64,000 nt of DNA from Geodermatophilaceae bacterium URHA0031 (GCA_000620205.1 JHVP01000001.1:186001-250000); one strand, 5' to 3'. Numbered from the stretch's first letter, positions 9,774 through 18,461 are shown. Made by a program: numbers and translations. The notes: generated by a model from the sequence alone, not told the origin.

Positions 9774-9787
9774 GTTGCACTCTCAAC
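9774..9787. promoter_or_regulatory. candidate operator before LLM operon
   Basis: GTTG-6-CAAC inverted repeat (GTTGCACTCTCAAC) about 31 bases before the ATG of the LLM monooxygenase. This is the size and spacing of small MarR-type operators. No MarR gene lies next to it, and the regulator is unidentified. Confidence 0.35.
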
Positions 9788-9817
9788 CAGTGCGGCTCAG
9801 ACGAGAGGGAGCACGAG

Positions 9818-10930
9818 ATGCAGTTCGGGATCTTCACCGTCGGCGACGTCACACCCGACCCGACGACCGGTCGCACCCCGACCGAGGCGGAGCGGCTGAA
9901 GTCGCTGGTCACCATCGCGCTCAAGGCGGAGGAGGTCGGGCTCGACGTCTTCGCGCAGGGCCAGCACCACAACCCGCCGTTCGTCGTCTCCTCCCCCACC
10001 ACGACGCTGGGCTACATCGCGGCCAAGACCGAGAAGCTCGTCCTGTCGACGTCCACGACGCTGATCACCACCACCGACCCGGTGAAGATCGCCGAGGACT
10101 TCGCCACGCTGCAGCACGTGGCCGACGGCCGCGTCGACCTGATGATGGGCCGCGGCAACACCGGCCCGGTGTACCCGTGGTTCGGCAAGGACATCCGGGA
10201 CGGCATCCCGCTGGCCGTGGAGAACTACCAGCTGCTGCGCCGGCTGTGGCGCGAGGACGTCGTGGACTGGTCCGGCCAGTTCCGCACCCCGCTGCAGGGC
10301 TTCACCTCCACGCCCCGCCCGCTGGACGGCGTCCCGCCGTTCGTCTGGCACGGCTCGATCCGCAGCCCGCAGATCGCCGAGCAGGCCGCCTACTACGGCG
10401 ACGGCTTCTTCCACAACCACATCTTCTGGCCGGCGTCGCACACCCAGCAGATGGTCGAGTTCTACCGCCGACGCTTCGAGCACTACGGCCACGGCAGCGC
10501 CGACCAGGCGATCGTCGGCCTCGGCGGGCAGGTGTTCATGCGCAAGAACAGCCAGGACGCGGTGAAGGAGTTCCGGCCCTACTTCGACGTCGCCCCGGTG
10601 TACGGCCACGGTCCCTCGCTGGAGGAGTTCACCTCCCAGACACCGCTGACCGTCGGCAGCCCGCAGCAGGTCATCGAGCGCACGCTCGGCTTCCGCGACT
10701 ACGTCGGTGACTACCAGCGCCAGCTGTTCCTCATGGACCACGCCGGGCTTCCGCTGAAGACGGTGCTCGAGCAGCTGGACATCCTCGGCGAGGAGGTCGT
10801 GCCCGTCCTGCGGCGCGAGTTCGCCGCGCTCAAGCCGGCCCACGTGCCGGACGCGCCGACCCACGCCTCCCTGGTCGCCGCCCGCGACGCCGCCGGCAGC
10901 ACCCCGGTCGCCGAGGCGGCGACCCGATGA
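9818..10930 (+). CDS. LLM class flavin-dependent oxidoreductase, CE1758 type
   Basis: A 370-residue luciferase-like monooxygenase with a TIM-barrel fold, using reduced FMN. Recognisable parts are the opening MQFGIFTVGDVTPDP, EEVGLDVFAQGQHH (about 48), TSTTLITTTDPVKIAEDFAT (about 86) and DLMMGRGNTGPVYPW (about 112). It matches the TIGR04036-type family, whose members are paired with a CE1759-type FMN reductase; that partner follows with a 4-base ATGA overlap. The frame remains open upstream through the regulator remnant, but ATG 9818 with GAGAGGGA ahead is the start. The likely role is oxygenation of an unidentified organic substrate with flavin supplied by the partner. Confidence 0.92.
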   Translation: MQFGIFTVGDVTPDPTTGRTPTEAERLKSLVTIALKAEEVGLDVFAQGQHHNPPFVVSSPTTTLGYIAAKTEKLVLSTSTTLITTTDPVKIAEDFATLQHVADGRVDLMMGRGNTGPVYPWFGKDIRDGIPLAVENYQLLRRLWREDVVDWSGQFRTPLQGFTSTPRPLDGVPPFVWHGSIRSPQIAEQAAYYGDGFFHNHIFWPASHTQQMVEFYRRRFEHYGHGSADQAIVGLGGQVFMRKNSQDAVKEFRPYFDVAPVYGHGPSLEEFTSQTPLTVGSPQQVIERTLGFRDYVGDYQRQLFLMDHAGLPLKTVLEQLDILGEEVVPVLRREFAALKPAHVPDAPTHASLVAARDAAGSTPVAEAATR

Positions 10931-11544
10931 CGACCCGGACGATCGCCGTGGTCAGCGCCGGGTTGAGCAACCCCAGCTCGACCCGGCTGCTGGCCGACCG
11001 GCTGGCCACCGCGACGGTCGCGGCGCTGCGCGCCCGGGGGGAGGACGCCACCGTCGAGGTGGTGGAGCTCCGCGAGCACGCCCGCGACCTGGCCGACGAC
11101 CTGACCAGCGGCTTCGCGAACGAGTCCCTGCAGGCGGCCATCGACGCGGTGGTCGGCGCCGACGCGGTGATCGCGGTGACGCCGGTGTTCTCCGCCTCCT
11201 ACAGCGGCCTGTTCAAGACCTTCTTCGACGTCCTGGACCAGGACGCGCTGATCGGCACCCCGGTGCTGCTCGGCGCCACCGCCGGGACGGCGCGGCACTC
11301 GCTGGCCCTCGAGTACGCGATGCGGCCGCTGTTCGCCTACCTGCGTGCGGTGCCGGTGCCCACCGGCGTCTTCGCGGCCGGCGAGGACTGGGCCGGCGGC
11401 GGCTCGACCGCCCTGGCCGACCGGGTCGACCGGGCCGCCGGCGAGCTCGCCGACAGTCTGACCGGCCGTCCGGCCGCAACCCGGCCGGCGGACCCGTTCG
11501 CCGATCCGACGACGTCGTTCGAGGAGCTGCTGACGGGCCGCTGA
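10927..11544 (+). CDS. NADPH-dependent FMN reductase, CE1759 type
   Basis: A 205-residue flavodoxin-fold FMN reductase. The phosphate-binding loop near the N-terminus reads SAGLSNPSSTRLLADRL, and the fold core TPVFSASYSGLFKTFFDVLD (about 84) fits the TIGR04037 LLM-partner family. It overlaps the LLM monooxygenase by ATGA, the usual arrangement of this two-component system. It is predicted to supply reduced FMN to that enzyme in the cytoplasm. The C-terminal 25 residues are Pro/Thr-rich and probably flexible. Confidence 0.92.
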   Translation: MTTRTIAVVSAGLSNPSSTRLLADRLATATVAALRARGEDATVEVVELREHARDLADDLTSGFANESLQAAIDAVVGADAVIAVTPVFSASYSGLFKTFFDVLDQDALIGTPVLLGATAGTARHSLALEYAMRPLFAYLRAVPVPTGVFAAGEDWAGGGSTALADRVDRAAGELADSLTGRPAATRPADPFADPTTSFEELLTGR

Positions 11545-11567
11545 GCCCGTCGGGCAGGATCCGGGGC

Positions 11568-12431
11568 ATGTCCACACCGTCGTGGTTCGCCACTGCCCTC
11601 GCCGTCGAGCCCGAGCACCGGGACGTCGTCGTCGCCGGTGCCCGGGTGGCCCACCGGGTCTGGGGGCCGGTCGGCGCACCCGGTGTCGTGCTGGTGCACG
11701 GCGGCGCGGCCCACTCCGGGTGGTGGGACCACGTCGCACCGCTGCTGACCGGCCACCGGGTGGCGGCACTGGACCTCACCGGTCACGGGGACAGCGACCG
11801 GCGGGACAGCTACGACCCGCACCTGTGGGCCCGCGAGGTGGTCGCCGTCGCCGCCGCGGCCGAGCTCGACCGGCCGGTCGTGGTCGGGCACAGCATGGGC
11901 GGCTGGGTCGCCGTCTCCGTCGCCGCCGAGCACGCCGCGGACATCTCCTCGGTCGTGGTCGTCGACTCCCCGCTCAACGACCAGCCGCCGGACGAGCAGC
12001 GGCTCCGCGAACGCCGCCGGCCGCACCGGGTGTACCCCACCGCCGAGGAGGCGGTCGCCCGGTTCCGCACCCTGCCCCCGCAGGACGTGGTGCTGCCGTA
12101 CGTGCGCGACCACGTGGCCCGGGGGTCGCTGCGCGCGGTCGAGGGCGGCTGGACCTGGGCCTTCGACCCGGACTTCTTCGGCGCCCGGCTGCGGCTGCGC
12201 GACCTGCTGCCCGGCGTGGGCACCCCGCTGACGCTGCTGCGCTGCGAGCACGGGCTGGTGTCCGCGGCGATGGCCGCGGAGATGGCCGGGCTGGCCCGCG
12301 GCGGGATGCCGGTCGTGGAGCTGCCCGACGCCGGGCACCACCCGATGCTCGACCAGCCGCTGGCCCTGGTGGCCGTCCTGCGCACGCTGCTCGCCACCTG
12401 GCCGGCCGCGGGGGGCCCCGCGGCACGGTGA
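11568..12431 (+). CDS. alpha/beta hydrolase
   Basis: A 287-residue cytosolic alpha/beta-hydrolase fold enzyme. The oxyanion-hole strand is LVHGGAAHSGWWD (about 42), the nucleophile elbow GHSMGG places Ser109, and the histidine is in DAGHHPMLDQ near the end. A cap region with an Arg-rich stretch spans about 140-210. It follows the FMN reductase by 23 bases and may share its transcript. The substrate (ester, lactone, epoxide or C-C bond) cannot be assigned. Confidence 0.88.
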   Translation: MSTPSWFATALAVEPEHRDVVVAGARVAHRVWGPVGAPGVVLVHGGAAHSGWWDHVAPLLTGHRVAALDLTGHGDSDRRDSYDPHLWAREVVAVAAAAELDRPVVVGHSMGGWVAVSVAAEHAADISSVVVVDSPLNDQPPDEQRLRERRRPHRVYPTAEEAVARFRTLPPQDVVLPYVRDHVARGSLRAVEGGWTWAFDPDFFGARLRLRDLLPGVGTPLTLLRCEHGLVSAAMAAEMAGLARGGMPVVELPDAGHHPMLDQPLALVAVLRTLLATWPAAGGPAAR

Positions 12432-12506
12432 TCCGCCGCCCGGTGAACCAGCCGGCCCGGGGACCCGTACCACCAGGAGGAAGCAGTCCACCCCCTGGAG
12501 GACACC

Positions 12507-12971
12507 GTGCGCCGTCCCTCTCCCCGCCGGCTGGCCGCCGGGCTCACCGTCGCCCTCGCGGCGTTCGTGCTCGCCGCCTGCGGCAGCGACCCCAGCAGCG
12601 ACACCGGCAGCCACGCCGGCCACGACGAGGCGGCCGCGACCTCGTCGGCCGCGACGTCCGCCGGCGCGCCCAGCAGCGCGGCCGACGCCGTCGGCACCAC
12701 GCTCACCGCCACCGAGGCCGACTTCTCCATCACCCTGTCCAGCGGCAGCCTGCCCGCCGGCACCCACACGGTCACCGTGCGCAACGACGGCTCCGCCACC
12801 CACTCCCTCACCATCCGGGGGCCGGGCGGCGTCGACCAGACCTCGGACACGGTCCAGGGCGGTGGGTCGACGACCATGACGGTGACCCTGCAGCCGGGCG
12901 AGTACGAGGTCTTCTGCCCGATCGGCAACCACCGGGCGATGGGCATGGACACCACGCTGACGGTGACCTGA
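12507..12971 (+). CDS. cupredoxin-like lipoprotein
   Basis: A 154-residue exported protein. The signal sequence ends in the lipobox LAAC with Cys25 as lipid attachment site. A Ser/Ala/His linker (to about residue 60) precedes a beta-rich plastocyanin-like domain. Type I copper ligands are visible: His in SATHSL (about 108), and Cys, His and Met in FCPIGNHRAMGM (about 137-146). It should be a membrane-anchored blue copper protein acting in extracellular electron transfer or copper handling. GTG with TGGAGGAC ahead fixes the start. The following genes are spaced 3 bases and less, ending in the SigL/RslA pair. Confidence 0.88.
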   Translation: MRRPSPRRLAAGLTVALAAFVLAACGSDPSSDTGSHAGHDEAAATSSAATSAGAPSSAADAVGTTLTATEADFSITLSSGSLPAGTHTVTVRNDGSATHSLTIRGPGGVDQTSDTVQGGGSTTMTVTLQPGEYEVFCPIGNHRAMGMDTTLTVT

Positions 12972-12974
12972 GCC

Positions 12975-13421
12975 GTGACCGGACTGCGCTGGACGTTGCG
13001 CGCCGCCGGGGCCGTGCTGCTGGCCGCGGTGGCCCTCGTGCACGGTCGGCTCTGGCTGGACGGGTACCGGACCATCGACGTCATCGGCCCGCTGTTCCTG
13101 CTGGACACGGCCCTGGCGGCGGTGCTCGCGGCCGCGTTGCTGCTCACGCCGCGCCGGCACCTCGCCCTGGTGGCGCTCGCCGGCGCCGCGCTGGCGGCGG
13201 GCACCGCGGGCGGCCTGCTGCTGAGCACCCGGGTTCCGCTGTTCGGCTTCCGGGAGTCCCTGGCCGCCGTCGACGCGCGGCTGTCCCTCGTCCTCGAGGG
13301 GGCGGCCACCGTCGTCCTGCTGGTCCTGGTCGCCGTGTCGGCCCGGGACCGCAGGGGACGGCCGGACGCCGTGCCGCGGGCGCCCTCCCGCGGACCCGGG
13401 GCACCGCACACTTCACGGTGA
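12975..13421 (+). CDS. four-helix membrane protein, unknown function
   Basis: A 148-residue integral membrane protein with four hydrophobic segments (about 9-23, 36-54, 61-80 and 95-116) and a basic, proline-rich cytoplasmic tail. It starts 3 bases after the cupredoxin gene. Its TGA overlaps a possible GTG start of the sigma factor gene, so it belongs to this operon. The position suggests a role with the cupredoxin or in the SigL-controlled envelope response (inference). The family is not recognised. Confidence 0.75.
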   Translation: MTGLRWTLRAAGAVLLAAVALVHGRLWLDGYRTIDVIGPLFLLDTALAAVLAAALLLTPRRHLALVALAGAALAAGTAGGLLLSTRVPLFGFRESLAAVDARLSLVLEGAATVVLLVLVAVSARDRRGRPDAVPRAPSRGPGAPHTSR

Positions 13422-13438
13422 GCGGCGGGAGGGCGGGC

Positions 13439-13948
13439 GTGCGGGGTCAGGACGAGGCGCTGGTGACGGCGCTGTACGCCGAGCACGGGGCCGCGCTGTG
13501 GTCCTTCGTCGTCCCGCTGGTGGCCGGCGACCGGGTCCGGGCGCAGGACGTCGTCCAGGAGACGATGCTGCGCGCCTGGCGGCACCCCGAGGTGCTCGAC
13601 GGCGCCCGCGGCCCGGTGCGGCCCTGGCTGTTCACCGTCGCCCGGCACATCGTGGTCGACGAGTGGCGGCGGCACCGCAGCGACCGGGACGTCCCGCTGG
13701 AGCTCGGGGCGGAGGCGGCGGAGGACGACCGGACCGACGCGGTGCTCGACACCTGGATCGTCGGGGACGCGCTGACCCGGCTCAGCGCGGACCACCGGGC
13801 GGTGCTCGAGCAGTGCTACTTCCAGGGCCGGTCGACCGCGGAGGCGGCGCGGGTGCTCGGCGTCCCGGAGGGCACGGTCAAGTCGCGGGCGCACTACGCC
13901 CTGCGGGCCCTGCGGCTGGCCCTGCAGGAGATGGGGGTGACGGCATGA
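13439..13948 (+). CDS. sigL: ECF sigma factor, SigL-like
   Basis: A 169-residue extracytoplasmic-function sigma factor with regions sigma2 (VVQETMLRAWRHPEVLDG, RPWLFTVARHIVVDEWRR) and sigma4 (LSADHRAVLEQCYFQGRSTA, VPEGTVKSR.HYALRALRLA). It lines up closely with M. tuberculosis SigL, including the ending LALQEMGVTA against LTLQELGVTR. In Mycobacterium SigL is held by the membrane zinc anti-sigma RslA and governs envelope and polyketide genes; the next gene overlaps by ATGA and is an RslA-like protein. GTG 13439 has GGGAGG at good spacing; GTG 13418, overlapping the previous stop, is the alternative. Confidence 0.92.
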   Translation: MRGQDEALVTALYAEHGAALWSFVVPLVAGDRVRAQDVVQETMLRAWRHPEVLDGARGPVRPWLFTVARHIVVDEWRRHRSDRDVPLELGAEAAEDDRTDAVLDTWIVGDALTRLSADHRAVLEQCYFQGRSTAEAARVLGVPEGTVKSRAHYALRALRLALQEMGVTA

Positions 13949-14616
13949 CCGGGACCCCGGACCCCTTCGAGCACTCCGACGCCGCCTACGTGCTGGGCGC
14001 GCTCGGCCACGAGGACCGGATCGCCTACGAGGAGCACCTGCAGACCTGCGCCCGGTGCACGGCGGCGGTCACCGAGCTCGCGGCGCTGCCCGGCCTGCTC
14101 GCCCGGCTGCCCGCGCTGCCGGCCGCCGCGGAGCCGCCCGGGCCGCCGCCGGACCCGCTGCTGCCGGGCCTGCTGACCCGGGTCCGCCGCGACCGGGCCC
14201 GGCGCCGCGTCCTCGGTGCCGCGGGGGCCGTCGCGGCGTCCGCCGTGCTGGTCGCCGGGACGGCGGCGGTCGTCGACCGGACCGGCACCCCGGACCCGGC
14301 CGGGGTGGCGGTGGCCATGGTCGGGGACGCGCCGGTGACCGCCGAGCTGCGGCTGGAGGACGTGGCCTGGGGCACGCGGATCACGATGAGCTGCCGCTAC
14401 GACGCCACCGCGCCGACCGGACCGTACGACCCGGTCGGCTACCAGCTGGTCGTCGTCGGGGAGGGGGACGCCGGCACCCAGAGCGTCGCCCGCTGGCGGG
14501 TGCTGCCCGGCCGCGAGGCGCAGGTGGCGGGCAGCACCGACCTCCCGGTCGACGAGATCGCCGAGGTCCAGCTGCTCGACGCGGACGGCACCGTGCTGTT
14601 GCAGGGGTCTCCCTGA
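13945..14616 (+). CDS. rslA: zinc-type membrane anti-sigma factor, RslA-like
   Basis: A 223-residue protein. The cytoplasmic anti-sigma domain carries the ZAS motif H-x3-C-x2-C (His31, Cys35, Cys38 in HLQTCARC) after SDAAYVLGAL, as in RslA. One membrane helix follows (about residues 90-110). The remaining 110 residues form an extracytoplasmic beta-rich domain (anti-sigma-K/RskA-type). It is predicted to bind the preceding SigL-like factor and release it on oxidation or zinc loss. ATGA overlap gives coupled, near-stoichiometric synthesis. Confidence 0.92.
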   Translation: MTGTPDPFEHSDAAYVLGALGHEDRIAYEEHLQTCARCTAAVTELAALPGLLARLPALPAAAEPPGPPPDPLLPGLLTRVRRDRARRRVLGAAGAVAASAVLVAGTAAVVDRTGTPDPAGVAVAMVGDAPVTAELRLEDVAWGTRITMSCRYDATAPTGPYDPVGYQLVVVGEGDAGTQSVARWRVLPGREAQVAGSTDLPVDEIAEVQLLDADGTVLLQGSP

Positions 14617-14656
14617 TCCGGTGCCTGGCCGGCGCCGGCCCGGGTAGGGGTGCCCG

Positions 14657-15550
14657 GTGACGATCGACCACGGCATGGCCGACGCCGGGCGGGACGTGGT
14701 GGGCGCGATGGTCCTGGGTGCCTGGGACGCCTTCCTGGACCAAGCGGCAGCCGTCGACCTGGGGCGGGCGACCCGGCTGCCCGGTTGGCGTGCGCAGGAG
14801 GTCTGCGTGCACCTGGGCGCCTGGCCGGACCGCACCGCGCTGGCCGGCCTGGTGGCCGACGCCCGCGCGGGCGGGACCGGCGAGCCCGCCGACCCGGACG
14901 CGTCCAACGCCCGGGTCACCGCCGCCCACCGGGACGCCGACCGGGCCACCGTGCTCTCCGCGCTGCGGGCCGCGCGGGAGGCGACCGAGCGCTACCTGGC
15001 CGACGAGCCGGTCGAGCTGGACACCGCACCGACCGTGTCCACGGTGGGCCGGCTGCCGATGCTCAGCGTGGTGCTCGGGCAGGCCTACGAGCTCGCCGTG
15101 CACGGGCTGGACCTGGTCTCCGCCGGCGCACCGGCCCCGCCGGCGGCGGTGCTGCAGTCCGGCATCGCCGCGCTCGCCGACGTCACCGGGGCCCTGGCCG
15201 CCGCCCAGGGCATCACCGCCGGCGCCGCGCTCGCCACCCCGGACGGCGGCTGGGCCTTCGCCGCCGCGGACGCCGCGGGCTGGACGGTGCGCCGGCTGGC
15301 CGCCGGGGAGGTGCCGGGCACGGCGGTGGAGGCGCCGGCCGACCTGCTGCTGGACGCCGCCTCGGGCCGGGTCAACCCCGTCGTCGCCCTGGCCCGCCGC
15401 CGGCTGCGGGTGCACGAGCTGACCGGGCTGATGCAGCTCGCGCCGATCGTGCAGTCGGCGCCGGGCATCCCCGGGGGCCCCATCCTGCAGCTGGCCGCCC
15501 GGACGCTGGGCACCACCGGCGGGCTGCTGGGCCGGCTGCGCCGCGGCTGA
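14657..15550 (+). CDS. mycothiol-dependent maleylpyruvate isomerase-family protein
   Basis: A 297-residue DinB-like four-helix bundle protein. The N-terminal part fits the TIGR03083/MDMPI_N pattern: LPGWRAQEVCVHLGAWPDRT (about 41) and QAYELAVHGLDLV (about 143), with histidines that form the metal site in this family. Such proteins use mycothiol as cofactor in isomerase or S-transferase reactions, or have no known activity. The C-terminal 120 residues are Ala/Gly-rich and probably the second domain. It is a separate unit from sigL-rslA, 40 bases downstream. Confidence 0.8.
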   Translation: MTIDHGMADAGRDVVGAMVLGAWDAFLDQAAAVDLGRATRLPGWRAQEVCVHLGAWPDRTALAGLVADARAGGTGEPADPDASNARVTAAHRDADRATVLSALRAAREATERYLADEPVELDTAPTVSTVGRLPMLSVVLGQAYELAVHGLDLVSAGAPAPPAAVLQSGIAALADVTGALAAAQGITAGAALATPDGGWAFAAADAAGWTVRRLAAGEVPGTAVEAPADLLLDAASGRVNPVVALARRRLRVHELTGLMQLAPIVQSAPGIPGGPILQLAARTLGTTGGLLGRLRRG

Positions 15551-15562
15551 GCCGCCCGGGGC

Positions 15563-16702
15563 TCACACGCAGCGGTACAGCGCCCGCCAGAAGTCGGTCA
15601 GGAACGCGTCCCCGGGGGCGGCGCCGCGCTGGGTGAGCAGCACGGCCACCAGGTCCCGCCCGGGGTCGACGTAGGCGGTGGTGCCGGTGCCGCCGTCCCA
15701 GCCCCAGCGGCCGGGCTGGTCCCACGGCGCGGTCGGCTCGACCTGGACGCCGACCTGCATGCCCCAGGACCGCCCGGGCCCCAGGAAGTCGGCGGCCGCC
15801 CGGCGCTGCGCGCCGGTGAGCGTGTCGGTGGTGAGCGCGGCCACCGAGGCCGCACCGAGCACCGGCCCGCCGCCGTCGGCCAGCGCGCAGAAGAAGGCGA
15901 GCACGTCCGGCGCGGTGGACACCAGCCCGCCGGCCAGCCCCTCGAACAGCGGCGGCCGGGCGGCCAGCCCGTCGGCGGGGTCGAGCAGCTCGAGGCCGTC
16001 GTCGACCGGCAGGTAGGCCGCGCCCAGCCGGGCGGGGTTGCAGGCCCAGAAGGCGGTCGACGCCAGGCCGAGCGGGCCGGTGACCCGGGACTCCAGCAGC
16101 TCGTGCAGCGGCCGGCCGGCCGCCCGGGCCAGCAGCACGGACAGCGCGTCGGCGCTCATGTGGTACAGCCAGCGGGTGCCGGGCTGGGCGACCAGCGGCA
16201 GCCGGCCGAGCCGGCGGGCGAACTCGTCGTGGTCCAGCTGCGGGGGCAGCGGGCCCGGGCCGATCCCCGCGGCGCCGATGGCCTCCGCGATCGGCGAGGA
16301 GTCCCAGACACCACCGAACCCCGGGGTACTGCTGAGCAGCTGCCGCACGGTGATCGGCCGCTCGGCAGGGACGGTGTCGTCGAGGGCGCCTCCCGGGCTG
16401 CGCAGCACCCGCGGCTCGGCCAGCTCGGGCAGCCACCGGGCCACCGGGTCGTCGAGGCCGAGCACCCCGTCCTCGACCAGGGCCAGGGTCAGCGCGCCGG
16501 CGACGGGCTTGGACACCGACGCGAGCCGGAACAGCGAGTCGGGCCGGACCGGGTCGGTGCCGCCCAGGGTCAGGCAGCCGCCGGTGTGCACCTCGACCGC
16601 ACCGCGGAACCGCACCGCGGCGGCGAAGCCGGGGAGCCGGCCGTCCCGCACCCGCGCCTGCAGCATCGACCAGACGGTCACGAACCGGGACAGGTGCGAC
16701 AT
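15563..16702 (-). CDS. serine hydrolase, class C beta-lactamase family
   Basis: A 379-residue penicillin-binding/beta-lactamase-fold hydrolase. The SxxK motif is Ser62-V-S-Lys65 in FRLASVSKPVAGAL. A Tyr-containing second motif is LYHMSADALS (about 160), and the third strand region is WGWDGGTGTTAYVDPGRDL (about 345). There is no signal peptide, so it is probably cytosolic, like many esterase EstB-type members. GGAGG precedes ATG 16702. It converges with the mycothiol-type gene, leaving only 12 bases between the stops. The natural substrate is unknown. Confidence 0.88.
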   Translation of the reverse strand: MSHLSRFVTVWSMLQARVRDGRLPGFAAAVRFRGAVEVHTGGCLTLGGTDPVRPDSLFRLASVSKPVAGALTLALVEDGVLGLDDPVARWLPELAEPRVLRSPGGALDDTVPAERPITVRQLLSSTPGFGGVWDSSPIAEAIGAAGIGPGPLPPQLDHDEFARRLGRLPLVAQPGTRWLYHMSADALSVLLARAAGRPLHELLESRVTGPLGLASTAFWACNPARLGAAYLPVDDGLELLDPADGLAARPPLFEGLAGGLVSTAPDVLAFFCALADGGGPVLGAASVAALTTDTLTGAQRRAAADFLGPGRSWGMQVGVQVEPTAPWDQPGRWGWDGGTGTTAYVDPGRDLVAVLLTQRGAAPGDAFLTDFWRALYRCV

Positions 16703-16771
16703 GCCAGCCTCCTGCGGCGACGGGTTCCGCAGTGCAGACCCGGTCGACGCGGGGAACTCATCGCCGCGGGG

Positions 16772-17371
16772 TCAGGAGACCTTGATCGCCGAGACGTCGA
16801 ACTCCACCTGGACGCGGTCGCTGACCAGCACACCGCCGGTGTCCAGCACCGTGTTCCAGGTCAGGTCCCAGTCGCTGCGCTTGATCGCCAGCGCGCCCTC
16901 GAAACCGACCCGGGTGTTGCCGAACGGGTCGAGCGCGGAGCCGGTCAGCGTGAAGTCGACCGCGACCGGGCGCGTCGTGTCCTTGATGGTGAGGTCGCCG
17001 GTGACCCGGTAGACGTCGTCGTCGACCTGCTCGACGGCGCTGGAGACGAACAGCATCTCCGGGTACCGCTCGACGTCCAGGAAGTCCGGCGAGCGCAGGT
17101 GGCCGTCGCGGTCCGGGGTCCCGGTGTCGATGCTGGCGGTGTCGATCCGCAGCGTCACGCTGCTGGCCGACGGCTTCGCCGTGTCCAGGTGGGCGGTGCC
17201 GCTGAACTGGGTGAACGCGCCGCGGACGGTGGTCACCATCGCGTGCCGGGCACGGATGCCGATGCGGGTGTGCGCGACGTCGACGGCGTAGTCGCCGGTC
17301 ACGTCGGCCAGGGCGCTGGTGGCGGCGTCGAAGTCCGTCGTGGCGCCCTCGGGTGCGCGGTGTCTGCCCAC
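16772..17371 (-). CDS. YceI family protein
   Basis: A 199-residue YceI-like lipocalin-fold protein. The family pattern is visible: DYAVDVAHTRIGIRARHAMVTTVRG (about 27), repeated SV.L.ID strand motifs, LRSPDFLDVERYPEMLFVSS (about 91) and the final DVSAIKVS. Bacterial YceI proteins bind polyisoprenoid lipids; actinobacterial ones lack a signal peptide, as here, and their role is unclear. GTG start with GAGGAG ahead. It is read in the same direction as the downstream serine hydrolase. Confidence 0.92.
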   Translation of the reverse strand: MGRHRAPEGATTDFDAATSALADVTGDYAVDVAHTRIGIRARHAMVTTVRGAFTQFSGTAHLDTAKPSASSVTLRIDTASIDTGTPDRDGHLRSPDFLDVERYPEMLFVSSAVEQVDDDVYRVTGDLTIKDTTRPVAVDFTLTGSALDPFGNTRVGFEGALAIKRSDWDLTWNTVLDTGGVLVSDRVQVEFDVSAIKVS

Positions 17372-17478
17372 GGGTCAGCGCTCCTCGTCTGGGTTGTCCA
17401 CCAGGAGATCCTGCCCGATGCAGTCCGGCGGGTCAGCGGGTGGTGTCGGCCGGCCCCCGTGTCGCCGTGGCCGGACGC

Positions 17479-17516
17479 ACCGGGGGCCCGGGTCCCGCAG
17501 GACCCGGGCCCCCGGT
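17479..17516 (-). terminator. hairpin terminator of the cell-wall protein gene
   Basis: Perfect 17-base arms (17479-17495, 17500-17516) with loop CGCA lie 20 bases beyond the stop of the gene at 17536-18441. Confidence 0.75.
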
Positions 17517-17535
17517 GGGAGGTGCTCCGGTCGGC

Positions 17536-18441
17536 TCAGTACCAGCCGGTCGACTTCGAGTGCGACCACGCGCCGCACGGCGAGCCGTACCGCGAGTCGA
17601 TGTAGATCAGCCCGGCGTCGATCTGGCGGTACCCGTCCGAGGTCTTCGCGATCCCGGTGCTCGCCCAGGTGGAGTCGAGGAACTGCGGGATGCCGTAGGC
17701 GGTGCTGGACTTGTTTTGCGCGTTGGGGTTCCAGCCGCTCTCCTTGCCCCACAGGCTCTCCAGGCAGGAGAACTCGTTGGCGTCCCCGCCCAGCTTCGAC
17801 AGCGCGTAGTCCTGGTAGGACCCACGGGAGGTGGAGCTGGAGCTGGCGGCGGCCGGGGCCCGGGTGGTGGCCGCCTTGGCGGCGGCGGCCTGCTCGGCGG
17901 CCTTCGCGTCGGCGGCGGCCTTCGCGTCCGCGGCGGCCTTGGCCTCGGCAGCGGCCTGGGCCTCGGCGGCGGCCTGGGCGTCCGCGGCGGCCTTCGCGTC
18001 CGCGGCGGCCTTCGCCTCGATCGCGGCCTGGTCGGCGGCGGCCTGGGACTGCGCGGCAGCGGTCTGCTGCGCCTCCCGCTCGCTGCGGCTGGCGGCCAGC
18101 TCACCCAGGCGCTCGCTGACGTCCCCGGTGCCGAAGGCGCTGTCGGCGACGGAGTCCTGCGAGCTCTCCTGCAGCTGGGCGGCCACGCTGATCGGCCGGT
18201 CGGGGCCGGCCACGGCTGCGGCATCCGGCTGCCCGGCGGCGAAGACGTTGACCATGACCCCGCCCGCGACGGCGACCGCGAGGAGGAACGCGGGGCGGCG
18301 CAGACCGGCGGGGGGCCGGCGGCGGCTCGCACCCCGGGGGGCGGACAGCTCCGCGGTGACCGGCTGGGCGACGCTCTCGGCGCCGACCTCGCTGGGGAGC
18401 GACTGCTGGGCAGATGTGTGCGTGGTGGAGCGACGGGACAT
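17536..18441 (-). CDS. secreted transglycosylase-like cell-wall protein
   Basis: A 301-residue exported protein. Residues 1-45 are cytoplasmic and basic, and a single hydrophobic segment (FLLAVAVAGGVMVNVFAAG, about 52-70) is a signal anchor or signal peptide. Next come about 100 residues of Ala-rich heptad-like coiled coil with AAADAK/AAAEAQ repeats. The C-terminal domain of about 80 residues (CLESLWGKESGWNPNAQN, AYGIPQFLDSTW, YIDSRYGSPCGAW) is the lytic-transglycosylase/aggregation-promoting-factor type, with the catalytic-type Glu in WGKESGW. It should cleave or remodel peptidoglycan. A c-di-AMP riboswitch occupies its leader, as for other actinobacterial wall hydrolases. Confidence 0.88.
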   Translation of the reverse strand: MSRRSTTHTSAQQSLPSEVGAESVAQPVTAELSAPRGASRRRPPAGLRRPAFLLAVAVAGGVMVNVFAAGQPDAAAVAGPDRPISVAAQLQESSQDSVADSAFGTGDVSERLGELAASRSEREAQQTAAAQSQAAADQAAIEAKAAADAKAAADAQAAAEAQAAAEAKAAADAKAAADAKAAEQAAAAKAATTRAPAAASSSSTSRGSYQDYALSKLGGDANEFSCLESLWGKESGWNPNAQNKSSTAYGIPQFLDSTWASTGIAKTSDGYRQIDAGLIYIDSRYGSPCGAWSHSKSTGWY

Positions 18442-18461
18442 GAAGAGGGGGACTCCGGTGG

